Positions 23,176-35,400 of a DNA stretch of 64,000 nucleotides are shown piece after piece. Position numbers and translations under genes: made by a program. The stretch spans positions 13,976,452-14,040,451 of the forward strand of contig CM063260.1 of the NCBI GenBank assembly GCA_032158295.1. The letters run 5' to 3'. Each line of letters starts with the position of its first letter. Positions within the stretch are counted from its first letter, which is position 1. The notes below the pieces were generated by a model. That model saw nothing but the letters and a program-made list of their open reading frames with translations, did not search any database and had not been told where the DNA came from. The DNA is from Pycnopodia helianthoides (lineage: Eukaryota > Echinodermata > Asteroidea > Forcipulatida > Asteriidae).

Positions 23176-26100
23176 TCAAAACTTAACTTGATTCAGCCCA
23201 ATATGGGACACCACTTTAGTTACCGTGATGCCAACACTACTCCGTCTCGTTACCATGGTGCTGATAGTGTTCCAGTGGTGAGTTTTGGGATCGTAGCGCT
23301 CGACGCTGTTTAGACTACTGCTGCCGTCGTTTCCCCCGACGACGTAGAGCTGGTTGTCCATGGCAACAGCGTCATGGGTGCTCCTGTTAAGAATTAATGT
23401 CAAGTCAGATTAGATTTGTCAAAAGAAAATTTGTGACAAAGAGACGAACCGAAAAAGGTGTGGACAGACTGACCCAAATTTTAATGTACTACTAATAATC
23501 CATTAATCAATGTAACTATTCATAAAATGTCCTATTTAATCTCACTCAATGCAAGAGACTGGGTTTTAGCCTTATTTTTTGAGACAAGGCAACCTAGTTT
23601 TGAGTAAAATGCTCATGTTTACAGTAAACTAGTGAAAGATAAAATAAGATCTCAAAATTCAAGGTATCTGCAGACTACCTCTCCAGCCAACATCTTGGTG
23701 CGATCTGAGTGGATAAAGATCTACTTCTAAAAATAATCAATGCCTTGTTTTCACTAATAGGCTTATTTTTTTCTTTCAGTCACCACCCTTACCTCCTGAC
23801 AGTCATCGATGGAACCGGTTCCCACAGGTTTATATCTGGATTGAACCGCTCTGCACTGCTCAGACAAGCCGCTCCATCGTTCCACCGACAACATAAAGAG
23901 TGCCCTCAACGACAGCTGCTCCAGTGCTACTGCGTCGGCTGATCATGTGAGGCATTTGTACCCATGTGTTTGTCTGTGGGTCGAAGCGTTCAACACTTGA
24001 TAGATGACAGGAGCCGTCGTATCCTCCAATTGCATACAAACAACCGTCTGCAAAAAAGATGCATTTAACGTGAGTTTGACAGATTTATAAATAGCCTTGA
24101 ATTTACAAAAACACACTGCAAGGTTGACATGTTTACAACTTTGACATAATGTTGTCAAGGTCTGATGGCAGATACACTCTTAGTGGATGGGCTTCCCTCA
24201 ATATTATTAAAAACAAACAAAATTGTGTATGAAGTAAAAAAAAAACCTGGTACACAACGCTTGATTTTGAATTGCTTAGCCTAAAGTTGTTATGTAACAA
24301 TGATTCAGTGGCTGCTTCTGTGTTCAACACGAATGACATTAAACATAGATTAGTGTTTCCAAAGACATGTTTTCTGTTATAGTCGGTTAACCTACCCATT
24401 ACAGTGACTTTTACATAACGTCTTCTGACTGACATAGCAGCTACTGAAGTCCAGGTATTAGTCAAGGGATCATATCGTTCCATGCTGTTTAGACAAGACG
24501 CTCCATCGTACCCGCCCACAGCGTAGAGAAGTCCGTTCAGGACAACCACACCTAAGCTGCTTCGCTTGGTACCCATCGGTGTGACCTCTTTCCATGTGTT
24601 TGTTTGAGGGTTATAACTTTCCACTAAGGCCAAGTCCACTGAGCCGTCGTATCTGTTGAAAAAAAATAACGGAAGAAAAATACTCACTCACTGTCACAAA
24701 AGTAGTGAGATATTTAAAAAATATGAAAAACTATGAAAACTTGTGAAATAAGCAGAAGACTTATATCTCATTTTATGTAATTTTTACAGAGGCAAACAAT
24801 TTTTAAGACTGTCAAGAGGAATGATTAGCAGTCCAAGACTCTACTGAAAAATCGAAAACATTTGTTTACTGTTCTAGAATGCAAAAGTATTAAAAAGCTC
24901 TTGCAAATTACAAACTTAACAAAACCCCAAAGCTTGATTGGTGAACAGCTAACGCAGTTCATCCAGTAGTTAACAGGTTCAAGTCCTGGCTGTGGTCACC
25001 CTGATTAAAAAACAAACTCACCCTCCGACTGCATACACCAGCCTGCCGATGGTAGCTACGCCTAGTCGGGCTCTCCGGGTGCTCATGGGTGCCAGTGGGT
25101 GCCATGTGTCACTCCTTGGGTCGTAACATTCACACTCGCTATGGATTGCAAATAGGCTACCACCCCCTGTTATGGGAAAATATCAATGATGATCGCATTA
25201 GGATACACAGTAAAGAAATTGATAATCATTGAGGAAAAGTTGATTAGTTTCAATCTGAGAGCTCACTTATACGTTCCATGCCAGTACCAATCCTCCAGAG
25301 AAATTTGTCAATCTGAAATATTGCCATAAGTGAGAAAATAGCATTTGAAGACCACCAAATCAATCTTGCTTATTTCACTTGCACCAGTCAAAATAATCCT
25401 GGGGCGTGTCGTGGCTGAGCGGTCAAGCATCCGCATACTCTACAGAAAAAACAATGAGTGCTTTGAGACGCCATGTCATGATGTGGTGTTGTAAAGCGCT
25501 ATAAAAGAACTGCCGATCAATCATCCTTCGAGTATATTAGCACTGAACCACAAATATTGTATTCATTTTTATCTTGGTTGAGACCTTACCGACGGAGAAC
25601 AGCATTGGTACACAGGCTGAGTTGTGCCTCTCTTTGGTCCGGGGTGTTTGCATTAAGGCTCGTTGTTCTGGTAGCAAGTGATACTTCAATGCTTCAATCA
25701 GGAAATCTTTACACTCGGGGCTGCCACGGATAATTGGTTCTGTCTCAACGTTGTGGACTAGAAAGTCACGGGTGAGGAGGGGGAGACGAACTAGCTCCAT
25801 CAACTGTGTGTGGAAGAAAATGTAGAAAAGAAGAATATAATTTGGTCAGATACTTGTGATTCTTAGGGTAAGTCAGATCATGGAGGTAGAAATAGTCTCC
25901 AAGGTCAGATGATACTAACAAATTATAAACCTTCATGTAGGATGATGAGAACGCAACTGAATTACCACAATAAGAATGGACACTAGGTGGCAGCAGATAT
26001 CGTTGGTAATTGTCTATTGTTTACATTATTTGGAGCATAGAGCAAGACCCCAGAGCATGGGCACACTTACAAGAGCAAATTTGGGGTTTTAGCCCAACGC

Positions 26101-28390
26101 ATCGGTGTAAGGGCAAAGAGTACTATCTACCCCTGTGTTTCCCAATGCAAAATTAACAAACATCTATTCAAACTTACCTTGTCAACGTATTTGAGTCTGA
26201 TTTGTAGTTCGGTTCTGACCCACATCACTACTGCGTTGAAGACATCTTCTTCCGATGTGATGTTTAACTGCTCACTGGAGATGAGTTGGGCAACCTGTCA
26301 GATTAAATGGAACAAAATCCTTCAATTTTGTATTGACGATGATCTACAGACCTCTTGCATTGTGAATATATCTTCAATATCGCTCTTGTATGATATTTAT
26401 TTGCACAGTGCGGGACAAAGAATCTCACGATGTTTAATGAATGAATGAATGAATGCATATAATGTCATTTGAGTAGGGCGCCCTCTCACAGAGGTCACAA
26501 GAAGGTTGCTTTTTGGCTCATCCTTGCTTCCAAACACAAAAATGACATTCTATGTCAATTGTTGTCTTTGTGTGTCTGGATGTGTAGGAACAGAACAATT
26601 AATTCTGAAACTTATTGAAAGACTAGAAAAACCATGTTTTTAGGACTTCAGTGAGTTTTAATTACTATGTTTAGAGTGGTTGGGTTTTTGGTGACGACCA
26701 TACAGATGATGACAGATTTTTACCTCATCAACAGGTAGATGAAGAAACTCCTCAGTATTCACAACATGATTAAAGTTTTGCAGCGAGTACAGAAGCGAAG
26801 ACTGTTCCAAGTCGTAGCATCCGTGCATATCAGCAAACCGTCGGATCCCCAGGCAGTTGGATGGATCCAGCTGACCAAGGAGGAACTTACAGCAGGCATC
26901 ACGGACACTGTGAAGCTGAAGGACACTAGCTGCAGGAAGGAGAGCCTAAATCAAAAAGAGAAAGCACATCAGAGTTAGGTAAGATTGCTTTAACAAAATT
27001 CTCCTGAGGACAACTGGTAAACTTTTTCTCTATGAATTTCGTGGAGATAAAGGTTACCAGCCAAACTACGAAATAGGTCCCGGGTATCAAATTTTGATAA
27101 TTTCTCCTTTCTGAGGACATTTCTAGTTCAAGGTACATACTTGAGACCCATTTCTTGGAGCAGATCGGTAGAAAATATAAGAATTAAAATAACAAGAAAG
27201 TACAGGGCATTGTAATGAAAGAAATTTAAATTCCTTTTGGAACATTTCAAGATAAACCATGGCAAAGAGTTCTCGGAGTTTATTTAAACTTGTATTTATT
27301 ACCTGTACATTCTTCTCTCCGATGTTAATTTCTGCCGTGTAGGCAAACTGAACGAGTTGTTCTACTGCACTTGCTTGGATGTCATGAAGGCAGACCTCAG
27401 ACTGTCGAGACTCAGTCATATTACCTAAAAGAAGAAAGTTTATTGAAATTAGGACGAAACAAGCTTACAGGCAACAACCTTATAATATTATTTTATTTTT
27501 GTCCTTACACTGATGTGCATTGAGCACTCTGTACTCAGTAGTGTTCCAAGTTATGTGGACAAAAAATGCACAGGCATATCACTCGAGTGAGATTCGTCAC
27601 TGCAGCTCGCAAGATCTGAGGAAACCTGTAAAGTAGGGTGCTTGCTATGTGAACCAGAACCACTGGGGTTGACCCCTACTCTTCCACGATAAGTGTTCTG
27701 GGTTCTTTTATATGCTCTACCGATCCTAGTACATGGGACCTAAGGCTTAATGTCTAAGTCTAAAGGGCAAAGCAGTTATGGTCAAGTGTCTTGCTAAAGG
27801 ACAGAATGTGCTATGACCAGGACTCAAACCCACACTCTGCTGATAAGAAACACCAGAGCTTGAGTCCAATGCTCTTAACCGCCCGGCCACAACACACTAC
27901 TTCGTCCTAGAAGAGAATATTATTTGTAATCCACAAACAAGTTTCTTTATATCCAGTACACATTGCAAAGCTTCAAAACATTAAACACTGGAGATCTTAG
28001 AGGTTCCTAGCCGCTGGTCTACTCAGCTCTGTTGAACTGGTCTTAAATACTCTTTCAACTTCCCTCATTTTCAATTTTGTAAAAAATTATAAACTCACTT
28101 GTAAACATTGCATGGAAGTATGCACTGCAAGATGCCAGGACCAACTTATGAGCTGGGATAACCTTGTCGCCGACTTTAAGTATGATGTCGCATAGTGTAG
28201 CTTGTTGACGCATACGATTCATCGCTACGAAAGCGTCGTTAGCATGACGCGATGCCCGGTGTGTAAAGTACTCCCCGAGCTTAGCATTCTGTGATGTGCA
28301 ACCCACTGGGCTGATTACCGGTGAAGCAGGGTGCCGGGATAGGGTACGGTGGTGGGCGACTTGCACAGAGAGTTCCAATTTCTTATCCAT
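23176..28390 (-). CDS. KLHL17: Kelch-like BTB protein 17, CUL3 adaptor
   Basis: BTB-BACK-Kelch substrate adaptor of CUL3 ubiquitin ligase; the mammalian orthologue (actinfilin) binds F-actin at synapses. Nine exons: 28099-28390, 27303-27424, 26724-26945, 26178-26294, 25590-25803, 25022-25166, 24396-24652, 23793-24047, 23176-23383, for about 610 residues. BTB at ~50-165 (HANDAFVAMNRMRQQATLCD, AHKLVLASCSAYFHAMF), then BACK (QLDPSNCLGIRRFAD, LPLLTRDFLV), then six Kelch repeats from ~322 with GGYDG/GGNDG and DP.T..W motifs. GGGSLFAIHSECECYD and STRRARLGVATIG match KLHL17, not KLHL20. In exon 8 'ggtggaacgatgg' lacks one A relative to the expected GGNDG codons (near 23880 on +). This shifts the frame for about 30 codons and gives a premature stop. 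Restoring 1 nt makes the exon phase fit exon 9 exactly. Confidence 0.94.
25404..25525 (+). repeat. tRNA-headed SINE in a KLHL17 intron
   Basis: Begins 'ggggcgtgtcgtggctgagc' (tRNA D-arm-like) and ends 'ttgtaaagcgctataaaaga', a tail common in SINEs of marine invertebrates. It is internally deleted, with no clear box B. Confidence 0.55.
27655..27900 (-). repeat. Full-length tRNA-derived SINE (Ser/Leu-like) in a KLHL17 intron
   Basis: On the minus strand: 'gtgttgtggccgggcggtta' (head), 'gtgtgggtttgagtcctgg' (box B), then a body with 'tagcaagacacttgaccata' and 'ataaaagaacccagaacac'. A second copy at 57670-57900 shares 'gcagagtgtggg', 'agcaagacacttaacca' and 'aaaagaactcactcagc'. Confidence 0.75.
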
Positions 28391-28889
28391 TTTGAATTTG
28401 AGAATTTTTTTTATTCCTCACAGTTTTTATCTATCTATCCCAAGTAAAAACCCAAGTTGTTGATGTTCCGTCCTTGGACTAGATGTGAGAATATACTGTC
28501 AACTAAATAAAAACATCAACTCTGTAGACTCCTGAGAGAAAATAGACAACAAAACAGACTTTAAATTCACATAACTTTGAACAACTTATGAACTAAGTCA
28601 AAACTCATTCAAATGACTATTCACTTGTTCACTGCATAAATGAATTTTTCTGCTCATTGTACAACAACCTCATTGTACAACAACCATAAAAATGTTTAAA
28701 TGCAAAACGACCAGAAATTACACTGTACATTTAGTCTTGATGTTCACTCATAAAGTATCACATTCAAAATGCCATAAAAGCAAAACACTCAATACAAGCA
28801 AGTAAACATGTAAACATGTTTACCACTAAGCTTGTTTACATTACCTTTACATACCTCAAGCTTTATGGCCTACATTGTATTTCAAAGAT

Positions 28890-29051
28890 TACTTAACATT
28901 CCTCTAATCTGTTTCTCAATTGATACAGTCAAAATATCTTGTTTGTATAAAACCACAAAAGTAAATTTTATACTTAACATTCCTCTAATCTGTTTCTCAA
29001 TTGATACAGTCAAAATATCTTGTTTGTACAAAACCACAAAAGTAAATTTTA
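28890..29051 (+). repeat. Recent 81-bp tandem duplication
   Basis: The unit starting 'tacttaacattcctctaat' at 28890 is repeated exactly at 28971. I see a single difference (tgtata versus tgtaca). The near-identity implies a very recent event. Confidence 0.9.
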
Positions 29052-29797
29052 TAACCCCTGGGACGTTTCACATAATAGACAAATCTGGACACAGTGAATT
29101 TACTAAACGTGTTGGTCACAACAGACAATGAAAAAAAAATTGCTTAAAATTCCTCAAGACCAATGGTCTGTTACGAGATAAACATCCTTCGGTTTGTATC
29201 AATGTGTAGGGAATATTTTCAATAATCGGTGGACCATACTTGTAGTTGTGTGGGTGGTGGGAATTTTAACTTTTAGGAAATGCACTTTTAATTCCTACCA
29301 TGCAGAACAGGAAGTGGTGTTAAGCACGGCTTGATTTCATAAAAACACTGAGATTCATCTAAAGATGAGTTGTCAGTATTACCGTAGTGATTTGTATTGT
29401 GACATCACACTTTGCTTGGGAAAATAAAATTGATACACATTTTAAAGGTAGGGTCATGGACTGAAAAATACTCAAAAATTAATGACCATTTCTTGCTACT
29501 AGCGAATTTGACAAGTTCCTAAAGTTTAAAATTAAAAAACTAGCCTAAATACTGATAATAACTTATGTAAAACGTGGGGCAGACTATTTTTTCCATCAGA
29601 GTTTTTTATTCAATTGAATGAGAAAGAACAATGGCTTGATAAAATGAAAAGAAAATTAACATAAAATTTATAGAAATTAGTTCAAATGAGATGTGAGTAG
29701 GAAAGTCTTCAACTTATTTTTGAAAATTTATATCAGTCGAAGTACAACAGCAAATATGAATGGGTAAAGAGTACAAAGTTTGGTTGAAAGTACTTCT

Positions 29798-29945
29798 GGG
29801 GTCGATTTCACAAAGCACTAAGATTCATCTTAACATGAGTTATCAGTATTACCATAGTGATTTGTATTGTGACATCACTCTTTGCTAAGCAACTGTGATG
29901 GATTTGCAGTTACGATCAGTCTGAACTCTTTGTGAAATCGAGCCC
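29798..29945. mobile_element. MITE-like element with ~18-bp terminal inverted repeats
   Basis: Ends are 'ggggtcgatttcacaaag' and 'ctttgtgaaatcgagccc', inverted with one mismatch. The interior ('gagttatcagtattacc', 'gtgatttgtattgtgacatc') recurs at 29335-29420 and partly at 45440-45515. Length is about 148 bp and it is non-coding. Confidence 0.75.
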
Positions 29946-32425
29946 TGATAAACTAGTCCTTCATGCTTTTGACCATTCAATAACAGCAAAGTTCAAGGTG
30001 CTATCCTAAATATACTGCCCCAAAGATTAAAACCTGTTGTATATGATTTAGTAATTTTGGACAATCACTCAATTTTTCATCAAAATAAAACTCGAGTGGA
30101 TTGTGATAATATAATTGGCATACTGGTAACGTGTAATCATTCAAGGCAGCACGTCTAAACTGTTTATGAATGAGCTCATCAAAGCATGACCTACCATTAC
30201 CAAACTTGCCAGATATTACGCATGATTGATCCTCAGGAATTCAGTAGTTAAAATGATCGCTTAATAACAATGAGTAAATCTACAACAGTACTGCTTTTAC
30301 AGGCCGTGATTACACAGATTCTTTTTGACACTCGGGTAGTTTTTCCTCTGGCTGATGAACTGAGCTAGGTGGTAAAAAGTTCAAATTGAGAATTGGAGCA
30401 AAATTTACACAGCCTGAACCTGAAAACTGATAAGATTGAAGCACTCGCAAACATGCGTACATCCCCATTGCCATCCAAATTGTGAGTTCTTGATAAACAG
30501 AGAGGTCAAGGAGAAGGGTCATAAATGCCACAAAATGAAAATGAGTACAATGTACTTCCTTTAAGCTTACGGCTTCCCTTATGGCAGATCTTCACAGTGA
30601 GGACACAAAATGAAAACTTGCAATTAGTACAATGTGCTTCCTGCTTCCTTTATGGTGAATCTTCAGTGAGGTGATGATATTGGCCAAAAAATAAACAAAG
30701 TGGTCAGCTACAAGAGTAGCAATGTTTGCCATCCCAATTTCAGAGCTGGGATAATTGTACACAACTATAAGCCAGTTTAGAGAATGATTTTGAATTGAAA
30801 GATAAGACTTTATGCCAGATCATAATTCAAACTGTTTAGCCACAACTTATTGCTGAGTGAATGAATAAACCCTCTGTCCGTGCAACCCAAAATGAGCTTT
30901 AATTCTTGATAGCATGAGTCACTGGGATGGGATATGTTGGAGATTAGCTGCTGCATTTATAATTCAGGGTCTATTTATGGACGTGTAGTAGATGAGTCAG
31001 CCAGGATACAACCGCAATGGCGACTCCAACTGGAAACACTGGGGTGTGAAAAGATCATTAAGCTCATCCATGAGAGTGTATGGAAGGGATTTTAGTGAGA
31101 AGAAAAGGTGGAAGGGGAGATGGGGTCAGGGCAGGGGCGGATCCTGGCAGTGGCTGTCTTTTGATGGGGGATGGGGGGGGGGGGTAACCCTACATGTTTT
31201 TGTCCCCAGCGTAGAGTTACCACAACCATAGAGCAAGGACCAACCACCTTTAGACTTAAGATGCAATATGTATGCAATGAAAAAATGAATATAATTAAAA
31301 AATATACAAAAGATAATTGCCACAATTTAAAATCAAAATTTATAATCCGATTTTTCACAACAAATGATCAATGAAAAATCCTTAAATTATGGGGAGAAAA
31401 TAAAATAAAAAAAGCGTGAATTTACTACATAACCAAAAATTCAGTGGTTTTACCATGATATTTAAAGGAAGAGGAATTCATACTTGCCTATATCTTCACT
31501 CCTTATTTGGCAATGGCATGATTGACTATTTTCGTCGTGAAGATCTCCACGTCCAGGCAACCATCACTGGGCAAGTTCGTCTGGATTGTAAACAGACAAT
31601 CAAAAAACCCTCACAACCCCGCCAAATACACAACAAAGGCATGTAGTCAAGACTTGTATTTATCATGGAGAAAAAAACACCAATGATAGAACCAGCTGCA
31701 TGTTCCTTGTTTACTCACTATTCACTGTTTTCCACGGCAGACATAATCTGCACCACGCACCTGCTGCGGGTAGTCGGGTACATTTCCTGTGCATTCCCCG
31801 GTCAGTCGACCCAGCCGGTCGACCCGCTTGCTGCTTTGGTCACCGGTAAATGTTTATCATTTTCTGCACCAATGCTTTCACGTGATGCTGTTTTGACTAA
31901 ATTTGCCTCGGGGCAAAATTTGACAAAAGCCCCCTGTGGTTTTGCCAGCGTCTCCGCTGCTCCGGCTTAACTCCGTTGTAAATTCAGCATGCCTATAATT
32001 ATGTATCTCATTTAAAAAAGCTTTCTTCATTTGTTGTGATACGTGAATAAAATGATAACGAGGCAAACTGAGAATGGAATTCGTTGTAACTTCAAGCCTC
32101 GAAATCAATCAATAAGTCGAAAGGAAATAGTGTGACCGCTGATGGCGCGCCCAGCCATCTGTGCGCAGTGCATTGATTGGGAATAGTTTAGTTACAAAGG
32201 GTGTTTAATATTGAAAAAATAAATGTATCATCATTCGTTTTAAAATGTTTATCCTTTTAGGTTTATAGGTAGGATAAAATAATTCACTTAAACAGTTAAC
32301 TCAAGAGGGAGGAATTAGTCTTACAATTCAATTCAATTATTTGTTTGTAAATATTTCGTGCAAATGTATATGGTTTCCCCCTATAGGTAAAATGGAATAA
32401 TCTAATGACCCGCCTTCTTATCAAC

Positions 32426-35400
32426 ATGGCGGACCACGTAAAGAAACAACTTTCGAAGGAGGAATTTGATGCTCAAAAATGTAAGTTTTCGTCTCTCTTG
32501 TATTAACATTTTTACCACACATACCAGGGAAATTTACCTAAGATGCCTTTTGGGTTTACTAAATTTATATGAAATCGTTGACTATAACTGGAAGAGGTGG
32601 TTAGAAAAAATGTAAGGTTCTGACGTTGCCGTGTTCCATATCATTCAGTATCATGTAAAGCGCGTTGCATCATAGAGCGCAGAATGCATAATGTGCACTC
32701 GGCCTCACATGCAGGTTATCGCGCTTAATAAAAATGATTAGCGCACTTTGAAAAACGCGCTATATTAGTTTGCGTCGTACTGAAAATGCAATGTTGATAT
32801 ATAAATGTGAATACTTGGCGAGAACCCCTAGCTAGTAATAAAATAGTATTAGTACTATTACATTACTTATCTATTTTTTTTTCAGGACAGTGCTTATACT
32901 ATTACTTACTTAGTCACACTACAGTCCAGACAACTTTAAGTAAAAGTGACTGACAGTGTCGGTGACACCTTTTTTGAAAACAAGTCATATAATTTCTATC
33001 CAACATTCATTTGATTTTGAATATGTCAAATTCCAGTGTCACCACTTTGTGTTTTATTTTGATTTTTGGTGGTTTTCCTTTTTGTGTATTTCTAAAAAGG
33101 CGCTTTCTGTGAAAAGTATAAACTTGTGTACATCTTCCGCTTGCAAGTTTTAATTATTTAATCCATAAATTAAAGCTATTCTTAATTTTGATATGAGAGA
33201 AACAATTATTAAATAGCTTTACTTACCAAAAAGGTGTTATAAAGAACTTCTTCTTTTACTGAGCAAACTTAGCAAACTAAAGCCAAAATATAAAGTTGTA
33301 GATTTATATACATGTATCGAGTGTAGTGATGTACATGTAGTTTTTTTATAATTGTGTATGCTATTATTATATACTTATGATTTCAAAGCACGGGGCTATG
33401 ATTGTTACAAAAACGTACAGCTGTTCACTGTAGCATAAGCAAGGTCAGGTCTATTCATTGAATTAACCACTCATACTATAGTCATAAACATCAACTATGG
33501 TAGGATATTTTTCTACAATACAAGAATCAATTGCATTGGTGAAAGAACTCACCACAGGTTTTTAATTATACAGTTGTTTACAGCGAGTTAGTTTCCTGTA
33601 GAAAATCACTCTGGCTCGGAACCACAAATACTTGTAAAATGTCATACGGTTTGATGAGGAAAACAAGTTGTTGAAAGCATTGTCTCCAAAAATGCACTCT
33701 GTGCAGAAGGATTTTGCCAGTTGTTTTTCCCATCTCTGCCCAGCTGTCAAAAATACCTCAGATCTATTTACATTTTTAAATTAAAATTTTACTGCATAGA
33801 AACTCAAAATACTTGACACTGCAACATAGAAGCTCAATTGTCAATTTCCAGTGTCTACTAACCACAGGGACCAATTGTAATTTTCACTATTCATTTTACT
33901 TTGTCATTTAACTGGTACGCCAGCTTTTTCACCAAGGTCCATGTTTCATACTAGCCAGCTGGACCACTTGGGGAGAATTTTCACTGGTCCTCATGTGTTT
34001 TAATTAACGTTTGGTCAGCAGACCCCTGCCAGGAGAACACACTGGTAACACCTCGTGTTCTAAAATTGTGTTTTTTTCTGTGCAGATGTTTTTGACATCT
34101 GCTCAGGAGGCGATGTTTACAATGATCTCCTTGAGCATCGGCAGAAGGTTCAGCATCTCAGCGAAGACACGGCGATAGCACTTAAGAAAAATGTCTACAG
34201 AAACTACACACAGTTTATTGAGACGGCTAAAGAAATATCTTGTATCCTTTTAATAATAAATAGAAATAATAGCAGGAATTGTTTTAACCTTGAATGATGA
34301 ATGTTTGAACCTTGTGAGGAGCAACCGTCTTAAAACCAAACTAATTTCCATCAAATTGATTTGATTAGTTTGTTCATTCGTCCCGTTCTTATAATTGTTC
34401 TGTCAGGCTGGACAAACTCAGCATAAAAAGGCTGAGCTGTAAAGCCTTTCCATAGCAGTTATTTTCAAGTTCTTTTAAGGTTAGGTACTAGCGCATTTGA
34501 AGAGACTGCATTCTTTAATGATGTGACTGGCTAGGGCTAGAATTTAACATTGAGGCCAGCGATTTTATCATTGAGCCTGAGCCAGTAAACTCAGGACTTG
34601 ACGAGTTCGGCAGTCTTGTGTTTTGTTCAAATATTGACTTTCAGTCTGATAAAACATGTTTTGCTCTGCTTGGAAAAATCCAACGAATGTGTGAGTGTCA
34701 TACATTTGTAAGACTCCCTCTTTGAAATGCCTGCTATTCTATTCCTATTTTATTGGCATTGCATGACAAATCACTTCTCTATGATTACTTCCTGAACTCC
34801 TCCATGGATCAGATCTTGAAGGTGAGATGTATCAACTGAGCCACGTCTTAACGGAACAAAAATCCATCATGAGCCAAATGCTAGAAATGTCCATCGGGAA
34901 GAAAGGTAGCTTCCTTTGAGGTTTATAAACTGATCAAATTAAACATTATGACAGTCTGCAGGGGGTAGATTGATTTTCTGATCAGACTTTTTGCACTTTG
35001 TGTAAAGTAGCCCACCGAGCTAAATTTACTAGTTTTTAGTAAATTAAGACTTCTTGATTATTCTGTTATTTTCTAGAAGCTTCAGTGAGAAACAAAGACT
35101 TGCCACAGAACAAAGATGACCAGAAGAGAACAATAGCATCCCTCCTAGATAGAGTTGAAGGATGCTCGGTCAGTATTTATGAACTTCTAATTTACAAAAT
35201 GTTTTACTTTTTGCTTTTTAACGTGGGTTAGGTTAAAAATGAGATGTTCAGAAAAATAATGTTGTCGTAGAGCAAGGACAGGTTTTTATCCCTCTTACTC
35301 TTGGTACCATTTTCCAGCGAGTTAACCAACCATTTGAAACCATTTCGTAGCAGGGGTTGTGTATGGTGGCACAACTGTGCACAGAGCTATCTGTATACTG

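Larger units (their letters stand above)
28391..32425. other. Divergent KLHL17/EXOC8 spacer
   Basis: About 4 kb with no recognised exon. It contains an 81-bp tandem duplication (28890-29051), two copies of an inverted-repeat element (near 29330 and 29798-29945), a poly-G run (about 31171-31185), and the two gene promoters. The KLHL17 first coding exon reads left and EXOC8 reads right. Confidence 0.6.

Noticed and set aside
23176..28390. Assignment to KLHL20 instead of KLHL17
   Set aside because: Length is similar to KLHL20, but the BTB start, the SLFAIH.ECE.YD segment and the last Kelch repeats match KLHL17.
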